DNA from: Prevotella sp.
GTDB taxonomy: Bacteria > Bacteroidota > Bacteroidia > Bacteroidales > Bacteroidaceae
NCBI GenBank assembly: GCA_021204605.1
Contig: JAJPZD010000090.1
Location: 1-21,243 of the forward strand
Length of the DNA stretch: 21,243 nucleotides
Direction of reading: 5' to 3'
The translations under genes were made by a program, and so were the position numbers. Under the pieces are notes generated by a model. It had not been told where the DNA came from. It was given only the letters and a program-made list of their open reading frames with translations, and searched no databases. How positions within the stretch are numbered: the stretch's first letter is position 1; each line of letters starts with the position of its first letter. Below, piece after piece: positions 14,201 through 21,083 of the stretch.

Positions 14201-15687
14201 CTGACATGCCCATTCGGGTCATCAATACTAAGCATTCCATCAAACATATTATCATCATACAAACCCTTCACCACGATGTTCTGATAGGAATAATCATTAT
14301 AGTCAAACCGTGACAAAAGTCCATCGATGTTGATATTGCTGAATTTATCACTTCTGTTGACACAATTTACCTTCACGGCAGCAGTCAACTCACCGAAATG
14401 ACTGTTGTCAAGCAGCTTTCCAAGATTTATCCCATCTGTAACAACACTCGCCGCTACTGCCCCATTGTCCTGCCTCTCGTATCTTATAGTAGCCTCCCCA
14501 ACATCTGTGAGAAGCCGGCCATCAACGATAGTAGGTATTCCTTGACCTGACACCCTTCCTTTGTAATCCACATTTCCCAAATTGACAAGAGCTGCCGGCA
14601 TAGTATAATCTATTCCTTTAATATTTTTTGCCATATCACTTACTTTCAGCATATTGCATGAAAGTAGATTGATTTTGGCATCCCACTTTATTTCGCTATC
14701 AAGGTCGTATATATCGGCATTGCCTGCCAGTTGAATGCCCTTATCTGAATCATAAACGCCAAAATCTTCTATACTCACTGTCTTGCTGTTGCCGCTGACC
14801 ACTGCATGCACATACAAAGGAACGGTGAATGACCTCAATGAGGGCAGAAAGCATGCCACATCCGACAACGTAACCTTTGTATCCGACAGAGTACAGTCGT
14901 ACGTCAGCGATGTCTTATCCAATTTGTCATCCTGCAACCTATAATATGCATGTGCTGTTGGAATGGCAATCTCAGTACCTGGCAACTGCAACTTGAAATC
15001 GGTAATACTGGCATATTCTCTGTTGATAGCCAGATTGAACGCTATATCATTCAGTTTCAGCCCTGATCCCTCCCTAAGAGAAAGCCTCCTGAGTGCGATA
15101 GACACGCTGTCGGGCGTATAATATGGAACGGCTATATGTACACTGATGTCCTTAACGTCAAGATGATTCATAGTGAATTGCGACGCGCTGTATGGAATAT
15201 CCCAACGGTCGTATTTCAGAGAACCATGACGTATTATCAGCGAGTTGATATTCAAGCGCAGGCTTGACTTTTGTGAATTGTCCTTTGATGCGAGGGAATC
15301 CAAAAGAAACTGGTAGTTGGCGGCTGTGAGCGAATCCTGCTTGTAGAAATTTCCGTTGAAGCCAAACAGTTGGGCCGAAGATATACACAACTGGCCTTTT
15401 CTCAGCAGTTGCATATAATCAATCCTCGCAGCCACACGCGATACTCGTATCATCTCTTTCGACTGTTGGTCATAAACCAATACATTGTCGATGATAATCC
15501 TGTTGAGGAAACCAACGTCGATGTTGCCCACACATACCTCCGTACCAAGCTTTTTCTGCAATGCGCCTGACGTCTCTTTTCCAAACCATGTCTGGACAAA
15601 AGGCAGACGGACCATTATAATTATCGCCAAATAGACAATTATAATACTCCAGATGAGGTAAATCAAAATTCTCTTTAAAGCTTTCAA
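11266..15687 (-). CDS. tamB: TamB/AsmA-like translocation and assembly protein (DUF490)
   Basis: This 1473-residue protein is an inner-membrane-anchored, periplasm-spanning bridge protein of the TamB/AsmA-like group, involved in outer-membrane assembly and, by recent work on this family, phospholipid transfer. One N-terminal membrane helix (about 7-26) is followed by more than a thousand residues of alternating short beta strands, as expected for a hydrophobic-groove beta-taco. The C-terminal DUF490 region includes the landmark FDLDMP (about 1277-1282), then QQVVYLLSIGRFY and the strand-rich end. Bacteroidota members are longer than E. coli TamB (1259 aa). The TamA/TamL partner is not in the window. 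Transcription comes from a promoter about 60-90 bases upstream. Confidence 0.93.
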   Translation of the reverse strand: MKALKRILIYLIWSIIIVYLAIIIMVRLPFVQTWFGKETSGALQKKLGTEVCVGNIDVGFLNRIIIDNVLVYDQQSKEMIRVSRVAARIDYMQLLRKGQLCISSAQLFGFNGNFYKQDSLTAANYQFLLDSLASKDNSQKSSLRLNINSLIIRHGSLKYDRWDIPYSASQFTMNHLDVKDISVHIAVPYYTPDSVSIALRRLSLREGSGLKLNDIAFNLAINREYASITDFKLQLPGTEIAIPTAHAYYRLQDDKLDKTSLTYDCTLSDTKVTLSDVACFLPSLRSFTVPLYVHAVVSGNSKTVSIEDFGVYDSDKGIQLAGNADIYDLDSEIKWDAKINLLSCNMLKVSDMAKNIKGIDYTMPAALVNLGNVDYKGRVSGQGIPTIVDGRLLTDVGEATIRYERQDNGAVAASVVTDGINLGKLLDNSHFGELTAAVKVNCVNRSDKFSNINIDGLLSRFDYNDYSYQNIVVKGLYDDNMFDGMLSIDDPNGHVSINGKMDIEKSGKTSNVMVSVRDLNPSALHLTDKWKGAVFDFDVTAEARINGEKLSDITGNVILNDFLMVSGDSLYHLDRLNVEAGQEFISMQSDFGHAEISGRYDLKTIAESFKSLAHAKLPSICPASGKADNDFIINAELTNSDWLAMLFAVPLEINSPFRIRGEVIDSTHYVDLRCEAKDFIYDGGEYRNMLITVGTPSDTLSVDGRVRKIMSNGQKLDLGVRLDAAGDRLYSTIYWNNNRKKAINGYLNTETSFIINDAGEHDIHISVNPSELMVNDTLWKVKPASIDYNAGDLTVNHFAIEHNNQHVRISGKATRNESDSIEVDLRDVDVNYILSLVNFHAVVFDGYASGKAFIKSVFYEPEMYADLHIRQFMFQHGRMGELFASVKWDKEDKQIDIDAHADDAGRQTLINGYVSLKNRFIDLGIEAKNTNIEFLGSFCSSFMDNIDAHANGRIRISGPLGNINLTGQVVADGKVNITPLNTVFTLSNDTIRFVPDNITFVSDTIRDRNGNIGILTGSLYHQHLTNLSYDINVSCEDMLCYDTHGFNGDTFYGTVYGTGNCNIRGGSGRIDIDVDITPGKNSFIEYNAASPDAIADQQFITWNDKATKLVADSISVEGEGVADIAVDNTGQKDDYWGNIHSDMRINFIININPEATLRVLMDQTTNDYIALNGTGSLKATYFNKGTFDMFGTFLIDHGTYKLTIQNIIKKVFNFQSGGTIVFTGSPYNAALNLQAIYTVNSVPLSDLQIGNSFSSNNVRVDCIMNISGTPLSPHVDFDLDMPTVSSDAEQMVRTVINGEEEMNQQVVYLLSIGRFYIQGGNNSETQQNQTSLAMQSLLSGTISQQINSLLGSLVKNNNWSFGANISAGTEGFYNAEYEGLLSGHLLNNRLTINGQFGYRDNANATTSFIGDFDINYSLLPNGSIALKVYNQSNDRYFTKSSLNTQGIGIIMKKDFNQFKDLFVLSRKKRASEK

Positions 15688-15745
15688 TTTCTCTTGTCAA
15701 TTGCTTGTGGGTAATTCTATGGCATGACACGAGGTCTTTAACACT

Positions 15746-15778
15746 GCAAAATTACGAAAAAATGATCGAACTGGCAAA
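15746..15778 (-). promoter_or_regulatory. Promoter of tamB
   Basis: On the minus strand TTTG (15775-15778), 20 bases and TAATTTTGC (15746-15754) match the consensus fully. The start site would be near 15740, giving a leader of about 50 bases. Confidence 0.75.
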
Positions 15779-15890
15779 AAAATCCAATCCAGCAGGTTAC
15801 ATATCGCACCATTGAGACATAAACACACAAAAACAATAAAAAATTAACTAATTAAAAGTTGCGCCCGACACAGACTTAGGGTATATAAAT

Positions 15891-16142
15891 ATGAAAAAAA
15901 CTATTCTCTGCTCAGTTGCCATGATTGCATTGATTGCCTACACAACATTCGCTAAATCATTCAACAATGATTACAACACCCTCAACCAACACAACATCAC
16001 TACGCATGTATGCATGCAAGGACAGCACTGCAGCGGTACAGTGGGTTGCAATTGCCCAGGATTCTCCCCAATCACCAACGGTGATGTATGGCAGCAATCC
16101 TATTGCAGGCACTGTGGCCACAAGAAAAGCTACCACAGATAA
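15891..16142 (+). CDS. Tiny secreted Cys/His-rich protein (putative metal-binding)
   Basis: The product has 83 residues. A signal peptide (MKKTILCSVAMIALIAYTTFA) is followed by a mature part of about 62 residues with six cysteines: C41, C47, C53, C55, C72, C75. The C-terminal half has the ordered pattern C53-x-C55-x2-F-x-P, then C72-x2-C75-x-H77-x4-H82, which looks like a zinc-ribbon-like knuckle rather than random disulfides. No family is claimed and no function is proposed. It is a single gene between the tamB promoter and the rng terminator. No convincing promoter was found in the 110 bases upstream. An overlapping open frame at 15934-16158 is taken as a shadow because it lacks a signal peptide. 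Confidence 0.8.
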   Translation: MKKTILCSVAMIALIAYTTFAKSFNNDYNTLNQHNITTHVCMQGQHCSGTVGCNCPGFSPITNGDVWQQSYCRHCGHKKSYHR

Positions 16143-16176
16143 TGTGAATTATCTATAACTAACTTCTAACTCAAGA

Positions 16177-16211
16177 AACAAGAGAGGAGATTGCTCATCC
16201 CCTCTCTTGTT
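16177..16211. terminator. Bidirectional terminator hairpin between convergent genes
   Basis: AACAAGAGAGG (16177-16187) pairs perfectly with CCTCTCTTGTT (16201-16211) around a 13-base loop. It lies between the plus-strand secreted protein gene and the convergent rng, and overlaps the rng stop codon (16210-16212). The T tracts on both sides are short, so efficiency is uncertain. Confidence 0.75.
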
Positions 16212-17784
16212 ATTTAGTCTCTATTTCTTCCTTCATATCAATAAACTGCTTTTCACTGTCATAAAACTCATATTGCAGGAAAGCCATCTTCTGGGAAGAA
16301 ATCACATGTACTCCAATTCCATATTTCATCTGCCACCGCCTTTTGAGGCTTATAATACCCTGATTTATATAGGCGGCAACATACGGGTGTACATGAAGAT
16401 AGAATTTCTTGACACCAATCTTGTTGACCAATCTGTCAATCTTTCTCTCCAACTGGTCCACGAAAAGAATACTCGACTTTATCGTTCCCTTACCAAAACA
16501 GGTGGGACACGTCTCCTCTACATTTACATCCATCGCCGGACGCACCCTCTGACGGGTGATCTGCATAAGCCCAAACTTACTCAAAGGCAGGATGTTGTGA
16601 CGCGCACGGTCTTTCTGCATGTTCTTGCACATCCTCTCATAGAGCATCTGCCTGTCCTCCGCAAGACTCATGTCTATGAAATCAACCACTATGATACCGC
16701 CCATGTCGCGCAATCGAAGCTGCCTCGCCAACTCATCAGCGGCACCAAGATTTACATCAAGAGCATTGGCCTCCTGCCCATTCGCTGAACGAGTGCGGTT
16801 GCCACTGTTTACATCCACTACGTGCAAGGCCTCCGTGTGCTCGATAATCAGATATGCTCCATGCTTGTAATTGACTATCTTGCCAAAACTCGACTTTATC
16901 TGCTTTGTGATGTTAAAATTGTCGAACACCGGCACACTGCCTGAATACATCTTCACAATGTTTGACTTCTCTGGGGCTATCAGTGAAACATACTGCTTCA
17001 CCTCGTTGTACACACCATCATCATTGATATAGATGTTCTCGTAAGACGGATTGAAAAGATCTCGAAGCAAAGCCACTACCCTGCTCGTCTCCTCATATAC
17101 CAACTGAGGACGCTCCACCGTCTTCTGTACTTTCGTAATAGCATCTTCCCACCGTTTTAACAGAATCTTCAGCTCCATATCCAATTCGGCGACACGCTTG
17201 CCCTCCGCCACTGTACGTACTATAATCCCGAAATTCTTCGGCTTGATGCTGTTAATCAACTGTTTGAGCCTTGCACGCTCCTCCCCGCTCTTGATTTTCG
17301 AGGAAACTGAAACTTTATCGTCAAATGGTATGAGTACTATGTATCGCCCCGCGAAACTAAGCTCTCCCGTCAATCGCGGCCCCTTGGTGGATATCGGCTC
17401 CTTCACTATCTGAACCATCACCTCCTGACCGACTTTCAATGTGTTCTGTATGCTCCCGTCCTTCTTCAAATCTGGCTGGCGGGTTGCCTTCGATATCGGA
17501 TAAAGTTTCTTTTTGTCGCTTTGTACCTGTTTCAGGTATTTTTCATAAGAGGAAAACTGACTTCCTAAGTCAAGATAATGAAGAAAGGCATCTCGTTCAT
17601 AACCCACATCCACAAAGCAAGCATTGAGACCCGGCATGAGTTTCTTGACCTTTGCCATGTAGATGTTTCCAACACTAAAAGAAGCTGAGCGTTGCTCTGT
17701 CTGATACTCTACTAGATTCTTGTCCTCCAGCAGAGCAATCGATATCTCCTTCTGTTGGACATCAATTACTACTTCGCTGGTCAT
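16210..17784 (-). CDS. rng: Ribonuclease G/E family endoribonuclease
   Basis: This 524-residue single-strand endoribonuclease takes part in rRNA maturation and mRNA decay. An S1-like RNA-binding domain occupies about residues 37-125 (SVGNIYMAKVKKLMPGLNACFVDVG). The catalytic aspartates are D324 in VDVNSGNRT and D368 in IIVVDFIDM, matching the Mg-binding pair of RNase E. The zinc-link motif is CPTCFGKG (C426, C429). There is no long disordered scaffold tail, so it is RNase G-like in architecture, the usual form in Bacteroidota. The leader contains an imperfect stem between 17819-17829 and 17853-17864. It lies downstream of hup and a tiny basic-protein gene in the same direction and may be partly co-transcribed. 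Confidence 0.95.
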   Translation of the reverse strand: MTSEVVIDVQQKEISIALLEDKNLVEYQTEQRSASFSVGNIYMAKVKKLMPGLNACFVDVGYERDAFLHYLDLGSQFSSYEKYLKQVQSDKKKLYPISKATRQPDLKKDGSIQNTLKVGQEVMVQIVKEPISTKGPRLTGELSFAGRYIVLIPFDDKVSVSSKIKSGEERARLKQLINSIKPKNFGIIVRTVAEGKRVAELDMELKILLKRWEDAITKVQKTVERPQLVYEETSRVVALLRDLFNPSYENIYINDDGVYNEVKQYVSLIAPEKSNIVKMYSGSVPVFDNFNITKQIKSSFGKIVNYKHGAYLIIEHTEALHVVDVNSGNRTRSANGQEANALDVNLGAADELARQLRLRDMGGIIVVDFIDMSLAEDRQMLYERMCKNMQKDRARHNILPLSKFGLMQITRQRVRPAMDVNVEETCPTCFGKGTIKSSILFVDQLERKIDRLVNKIGVKKFYLHVHPYVAAYINQGIISLKRRWQMKYGIGVHVISSQKMAFLQYEFYDSEKQFIDMKEEIETK

Positions 17785-17875
17785 TTCTTAATTCTAAACT
17801 TAGTTATCATCAAAGTCAAGGTTTTATCAATCTTCCTTAATAGGAACACAACTGATGAAAACCTCAATAATCCAT

Positions 17876-17897
17876 ACAATTTTGAAAACAAAATTGT
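17876..17897 (-). terminator. AT-rich perfect hairpin directly after the tiny basic-protein gene
   Basis: ACAATTTTG (17876-17884) and CAAAATTGT (17889-17897) form a nine-base-pair stem with a four-base loop, touching the stop codon of the minus-strand gene. It contains few G/C pairs and no T run follows, so it may only attenuate or protect the 3' end. Confidence 0.4.
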
Positions 17898-17987
17898 TTA
17901 CTTGCTCTTGTGCCTGTTCTTTCTCAGCCTCTTCTTACGCTTGTGCGTTGCCATCTTGTGGCCCTTCTTTTTCTTACCGTTTGGCAT
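17898..17987 (-). CDS. 29-residue basic ribosome-associated-type protein
   Basis: The minus strand encodes MPNGKKKKGHKMATHKRKK followed by RLRKNRHKSK, 29 residues with about half Lys/Arg and four His, then TAA. This composition and the MPNGKK...KMATHKRKKRLRKNRHK run look like the very short, conserved Bacteroidota proteins that resemble the AURKAIP1/COX24 domain and actinobacterial ribosomal protein bS22. A small-subunit ribosomal role is therefore likely but inferred. It lies 48 bases after hup and about 110 before rng, with an RNase and a nucleoid protein as neighbours. It is below most gene-finder length limits. Translation from the second in-frame ATG (residue 12) is unlikely because the MPNGKK start looks conserved. 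Confidence 0.8.
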   Translation of the reverse strand: MPNGKKKKGHKMATHKRKKRLRKNRHKSK

Positions 17988-18035
17988 AATTCGTTAATTT
18001 TGTTTCTATTGATTATAAAAATACAATGAGAGGAC

Positions 18036-18317
18036 TTACTCGCCCTTCATCTTGCTTACAAAACTCTTAGCTGGCTTGAAACTCGGAAAATCATGCTCTG
18101 CTATCAGGATAGTAGTGTTCTGAGAGATGTTTCGTGCCGTCTTCTCTGCCCGATGCTTTACAATGAAACTACCAAAACCACGCAGGTACACATTCTCCCT
18201 CTTTTCTAACAAGCTATTACGTATAACTGCCATGAAAGCCTCTACAGTCGAGGCGACGTCTTTCTTTCCAACTCCCGTGGAAGCGACAATCTCGTCAATT
18301 ATGTCCGCCTTTGTCAT
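18036..18317 (-). CDS. HU-family nucleoid DNA-binding protein
   Basis: This 93-residue HU/IHF-type protein binds DNA as a dimer, bends it and organises the nucleoid. The N-terminal helices begin MTKADIIDEIVASTGVGKKDV. The family signature GFGSF is at 48-51, followed by the DNA-binding arm (about 53-76) and the C-terminal FKPAKSF helix. At the arm tip the usual RNP, whose proline intercalates into DNA, reads RNI (62-64); this variant suggests weaker kinking or different DNA preference. It is the first gene of a probable transcript that continues into the 29-residue basic protein. Confidence 0.94.
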   Translation of the reverse strand: MTKADIIDEIVASTGVGKKDVASTVEAFMAVIRNSLLEKRENVYLRGFGSFIVKHRAEKTARNISQNTTILIAEHDFPSFKPAKSFVSKMKGE

Positions 18318-18365
18318 GTTAATAATTAGATTTTATTGTTTTAGATTATAATTATAATTTGGCTT

Positions 18366-18398
18366 GCAAATATACAAGTTTTTGGCGTTAATATGAAA
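18366..18398 (-). promoter_or_regulatory. Promoter of the HU gene
   Basis: On the minus strand TATATTTGC (18366-18374) is a full -7 match. A TTTC (18395-18398) 20 bases further upstream is one base from the -33 consensus. The leader to ATG 18317 is about 40 bases and AT-rich. Confidence 0.65.
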
Positions 18399-18462
18399 TT
18401 TATTTTATGTTTTTATTGCTTTTCAATTTAAAAAATCCTATAAATCACCAACTTACGCCTGA

Positions 18463-19404
18463 TTACAACTCCTCTACGGCTCCCTCCTGCTCCTTGTGCT
18501 TCCTCGCCTCATCAAGCAACTGGAAATCCTTCTTGCGCAGCACGAAACTGTTGCTGAGATACTTCTCACGCACAATCTTGTTCTCTGCCAACTCCTCCGG
18601 CGTTCCTTGAAATAGTATCTTTCCCTCGAATAGCAGGTACGCACGGTCGGTGATGCTCAATGTCTCCTGCACGTTGTGGTCGGTGATGAGAATGCCAATG
18701 TTGCGGTCCTTAAGCTGCCACACTATGTGCTGGATGTCCTCCACCGCTATCGGGTCAACTCCCGCAAAGGGCTCATCAAGCATGATGAACTTGGGGTCAA
18801 TGGCAAGGCAACGCGCTATCTCGGTACGTCGCCGCTCACCGCCCGACAGCCTGTCCCCAGTATTCTTTCGCACCTTCTCAAGACGAAACTCCTTGATAAG
18901 ACTCTCCAACTTGTCTTTCTGTGCCCTGCGGGGCAAGTCGGTCATCTCAAGCACTGCAAGAAGATTGTCCTCAACACTCAACTTGCGAAACACACTCGCC
19001 TCCTGAGGAAGATAACCGATACCGGCACGAGCACGCTTGTAAACTGGATAACTCGTAATGTCATGGTCATTCAGGTAAATATGACCGGCATTCGGCACGA
19101 TAAGACCTGTCGTCATATAAAAAGATGTGGTCTTACCGGCTCCGTTAGGACCCAGCAACCCAACAATCTCTCCCTGCCTCACATTTATAGATACTTCGTT
19201 CACTACTGTACGCTTGCCATAACGCTTTACAAGACCCTCCGTACGTAGCACCATGCCTTCCTGCGACAATGACATATCATTTTTCGACAATAATACCTCA
19301 TCTTCAACATGTGGCTCTCTTTCATCATCAGGCAGCTTTATTTCTTCCTGTATCTCTTTTTCTTCCTGAACCTCCACAGCTTTTATATCGTCAGTATTAC
19401 CCAT
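18463..19404 (-). CDS. lptB: LPS export ABC transporter ATP-binding protein
   Basis: This 313-residue cytoplasmic ATPase energises LptB2FG, which pulls LPS from the inner membrane onto the Lpt bridge. Walker A GPNGAGKT is at 85-92, the Q-loop in YLPQEASVF at Q134, the signature LSGGE at 186-190, Walker B IMLDEP at 207-212 and the H-loop H243 in TDHN. GYLPQEASVFRKLSVEDN is characteristic of LptB. The core begins near residue 51 (MVLRTEGLVKRYG). The preceding 50 residues form an acidic Glu/Asp-rich extension absent from E. coli LptB (241 aa). The promoter -7 box lies 20-28 bases before ATG 19404, so the extension is transcribed; starts at M44 or M51 remain possible. It is divergent from mlaEF. 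Confidence 0.95.
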   Translation of the reverse strand: MGNTDDIKAVEVQEEKEIQEEIKLPDDEREPHVEDEVLLSKNDMSLSQEGMVLRTEGLVKRYGKRTVVNEVSINVRQGEIVGLLGPNGAGKTTSFYMTTGLIVPNAGHIYLNDHDITSYPVYKRARAGIGYLPQEASVFRKLSVEDNLLAVLEMTDLPRRAQKDKLESLIKEFRLEKVRKNTGDRLSGGERRRTEIARCLAIDPKFIMLDEPFAGVDPIAVEDIQHIVWQLKDRNIGILITDHNVQETLSITDRAYLLFEGKILFQGTPEELAENKIVREKYLSNSFVLRKKDFQLLDEARKHKEQEGAVEEL

Positions 19405-19424
19405 AATAAAACTCTAAACAATGC

Positions 19425-19455
19425 GCAAAATTAGTAAAATTGTATCTAATAACAA
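19425..19455 (-). promoter_or_regulatory. Promoter of lptB
   Basis: On the minus strand TTG (19453-19455), 19 bases and TAATTTTGC (19425-19433). The start site near 19419 leaves about 15 bases before ATG 19404, supporting that codon as the true start. Confidence 0.7.
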
Positions 19456-19483
19456 CTAAGAAGATAAAAAACTCGTTGCATTG

Positions 19484-19516
19484 TTGCAGTTTTTTATTTA
19501 TTTTTGGTTACTTTTG
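19484..19516 (+). promoter_or_regulatory. Promoter of mlaEF
   Basis: TTG (19484-19486), 22 bases and TACTTTTG (19509-19516) resemble the consensus, with a slightly long spacer. Its position argues against the in-frame TTG at 19504 and GTG at 19516 as starts and for ATG 19558. It is back to back with the lptB promoter. Confidence 0.5.
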
Positions 19517-19557
19517 TGGCGACTTCCCGTAACAGGGATTTATATAATGTCTTTATA

Positions 19558-20304
19558 ATGCTGATAGGCAGATACCTTATAAGTTTCGGCAAGTACCTTA
19601 TGCTGATGGGCAGGGCGTTCTCACGCCCTGAACGTATGCGTATGTTCCTCAAACAGTATGTCAAGGAGATGTCCGCTCTTGGCGTCAACTCCATCGGCAT
19701 CGTGCTGCTGATCTCCTTTTTCATAGGCGCGGTGATCTGTATCCAGATAAAACTCAACATACAAAGCCCCTGGATGCCTCAGTTCGTTACCGGATACACC
19801 ACTCGTGAAATAATGCTCCTTGAGTTCTCATCTTCTATAATGTGTCTTATCCTTTCTGGTAAAGTGGGCTCCAACATCGCCTCTGAACTTGGCACAATGA
19901 GGGTAACACAACAAATCGATGCCCTCGATATCATGGGTGTCAACTCGGCTAATTACCTCATCCTACCGAAAATATTGGGGATGATAACCATAATGCCCTT
20001 CCTCGTCATTTTCAGCACCGCATCAGGCATTGTGGGCGCTTACGCAACTTCCTTCATAGGGCATGTGATAAGTGCCGACGACCTCACCATCGGCTTGCAG
20101 CACGACTTCAACCCGTGGTTCGTGTATATGAGCATCATCAAAAGCCTGTTCTTCGCTTTCATTATTTCGAGCGTGTCTTCTTACTACGGTTACAGTGTCG
20201 AGGGCGGCTCCGTGAATGTCGGCAAGGCAAGCACCAATGCCGTTGTAACAAGCAGCGTGCTTATTCTTTTCTCTGATGTTTTCCTCACTCAAATCCTCTC
20301 TTAG
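19558..20304 (+). CDS. mlaE: MlaE-family phospholipid ABC transporter permease
   Basis: This 248-residue inner-membrane permease belongs to the Mla/MCE lipid transport system, which moves phospholipids between inner and outer membranes to keep outer-membrane asymmetry. The MlaE domain shows the expected order: an amphipathic start (RYLISFGKYLMLMGRAF), KEMSALGVNSIGIVLLISFF, the conserved SGKVGSNIASELGTMRVTQQIDALDIMG cytoplasmic stretch (seen in parts), and C-terminal helices ending SSVLILFSDVFLTQIL. About five to six membrane helices are visible. Starts at TTG 19504 lie within or before the promoter, so ATG 19558 is chosen. The gene ends two bases before mlaF, so both are translated from one mRNA. 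The substrate-binding MlaD is not within the window. Confidence 0.93.
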   Translation: MLIGRYLISFGKYLMLMGRAFSRPERMRMFLKQYVKEMSALGVNSIGIVLLISFFIGAVICIQIKLNIQSPWMPQFVTGYTTREIMLLEFSSSIMCLILSGKVGSNIASELGTMRVTQQIDALDIMGVNSANYLILPKILGMITIMPFLVIFSTASGIVGAYATSFIGHVISADDLTIGLQHDFNPWFVYMSIIKSLFFAFIISSVSSYYGYSVEGGSVNVGKASTNAVVTSSVLILFSDVFLTQILS

Positions 20305-20306
20305 CT

Positions 20307-21083
20307 ATGATAGAAGTAAGAAATCTGTGTAAGTCGTTTGATGACTTGGTGGTGCTCAAAGACATCAATATCTCCTTCTACAATGGCAAGACTAATCTTA
20401 TCATCGGACAGAGCGGCTCCGGGAAAACCGTATTGATGAAAAACATCGTAGGACTTCTTGAACCATCCAGCGGAGAAGTGTTTTACGACGGGCGCGACTT
20501 CATTGCCATGAGCAAGAATGAGAAGATAATGCTGAGACGTGAAATGGGTATGATTTTCCAAAGTGCGGCGCTCTTCGACTCGCTTACGGTATTGGAGAAT
20601 GTCATGTTCCCACTCGATATGTTCTCTAACATGAACCTGCGTGAACGTATCCACCGGGCCAGAACTTGCCTCGACCGGGTTAATATCAAAAACGCCGAGA
20701 ATATGTTCCCCGGCGAAATCTCCGGCGGTATGCAGAAACGTGTGGCTATCGCACGTGCCATCGCCCTGAACCCCAAATACTTGTTCTGCGACGAACCTAA
20801 CTCTGGCCTTGACCCTAAGACTTCTTTGGTTATCGACGACCTGCTGCACAGCATCACGCAGGAATTCAACATGACTACCATCATAAATACTCACGATATG
20901 AACTCCGTGATGGGCATCGGTGAGAACATCCTCTTCATCCACGAGGGAAACATGGAATGGGTCGGCGTAAGCGGCGACATAATGACCTCCACCAACACCA
21001 AACTCACCGATTTCATCTTCGCCAGCGACCTGCTCAAGAAAATGAAAGACGCGGAAATGGAAAAAATAAGAAAAACGGAATAA
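20307..21083 (+). CDS. mlaF: MlaF-family phospholipid ABC transporter ATPase
   Basis: This 258-residue cytoplasmic ATPase partners the MlaE permease. Walker A GQSGSGKT is at 34-41, the Q-loop Q85 in MIFQSAALFDSLTV, the MlaF-type signature ISGGMQKR at 138-145, Walker B LFCDEP at 159-164 followed by NSGLDP, and the H-loop H196 in NTHDM. The sequence FQSAALFDSLTVLENV is characteristic of MlaF rather than of generic importers. A charged C-terminal tail (KKMKDAEMEKIRK) ends the protein. It is separated from mlaE by two bases. No terminator was recognised in the 160 bases after it, so the operon could continue beyond the window. Confidence 0.94.
   Translation: MIEVRNLCKSFDDLVVLKDINISFYNGKTNLIIGQSGSGKTVLMKNIVGLLEPSSGEVFYDGRDFIAMSKNEKIMLRREMGMIFQSAALFDSLTVLENVMFPLDMFSNMNLRERIHRARTCLDRVNIKNAENMFPGEISGGMQKRVAIARAIALNPKYLFCDEPNSGLDPKTSLVIDDLLHSITQEFNMTTIINTHDMNSVMGIGENILFIHEGNMEWVGVSGDIMTSTNTKLTDFIFASDLLKKMKDAEMEKIRKTE

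Noticed and set aside
20301..20942. 213-codon open frame antisense to mlaF
   Set aside because: It lies wholly over a well-supported ABC ATPase gene and has no start context or motif of its own.
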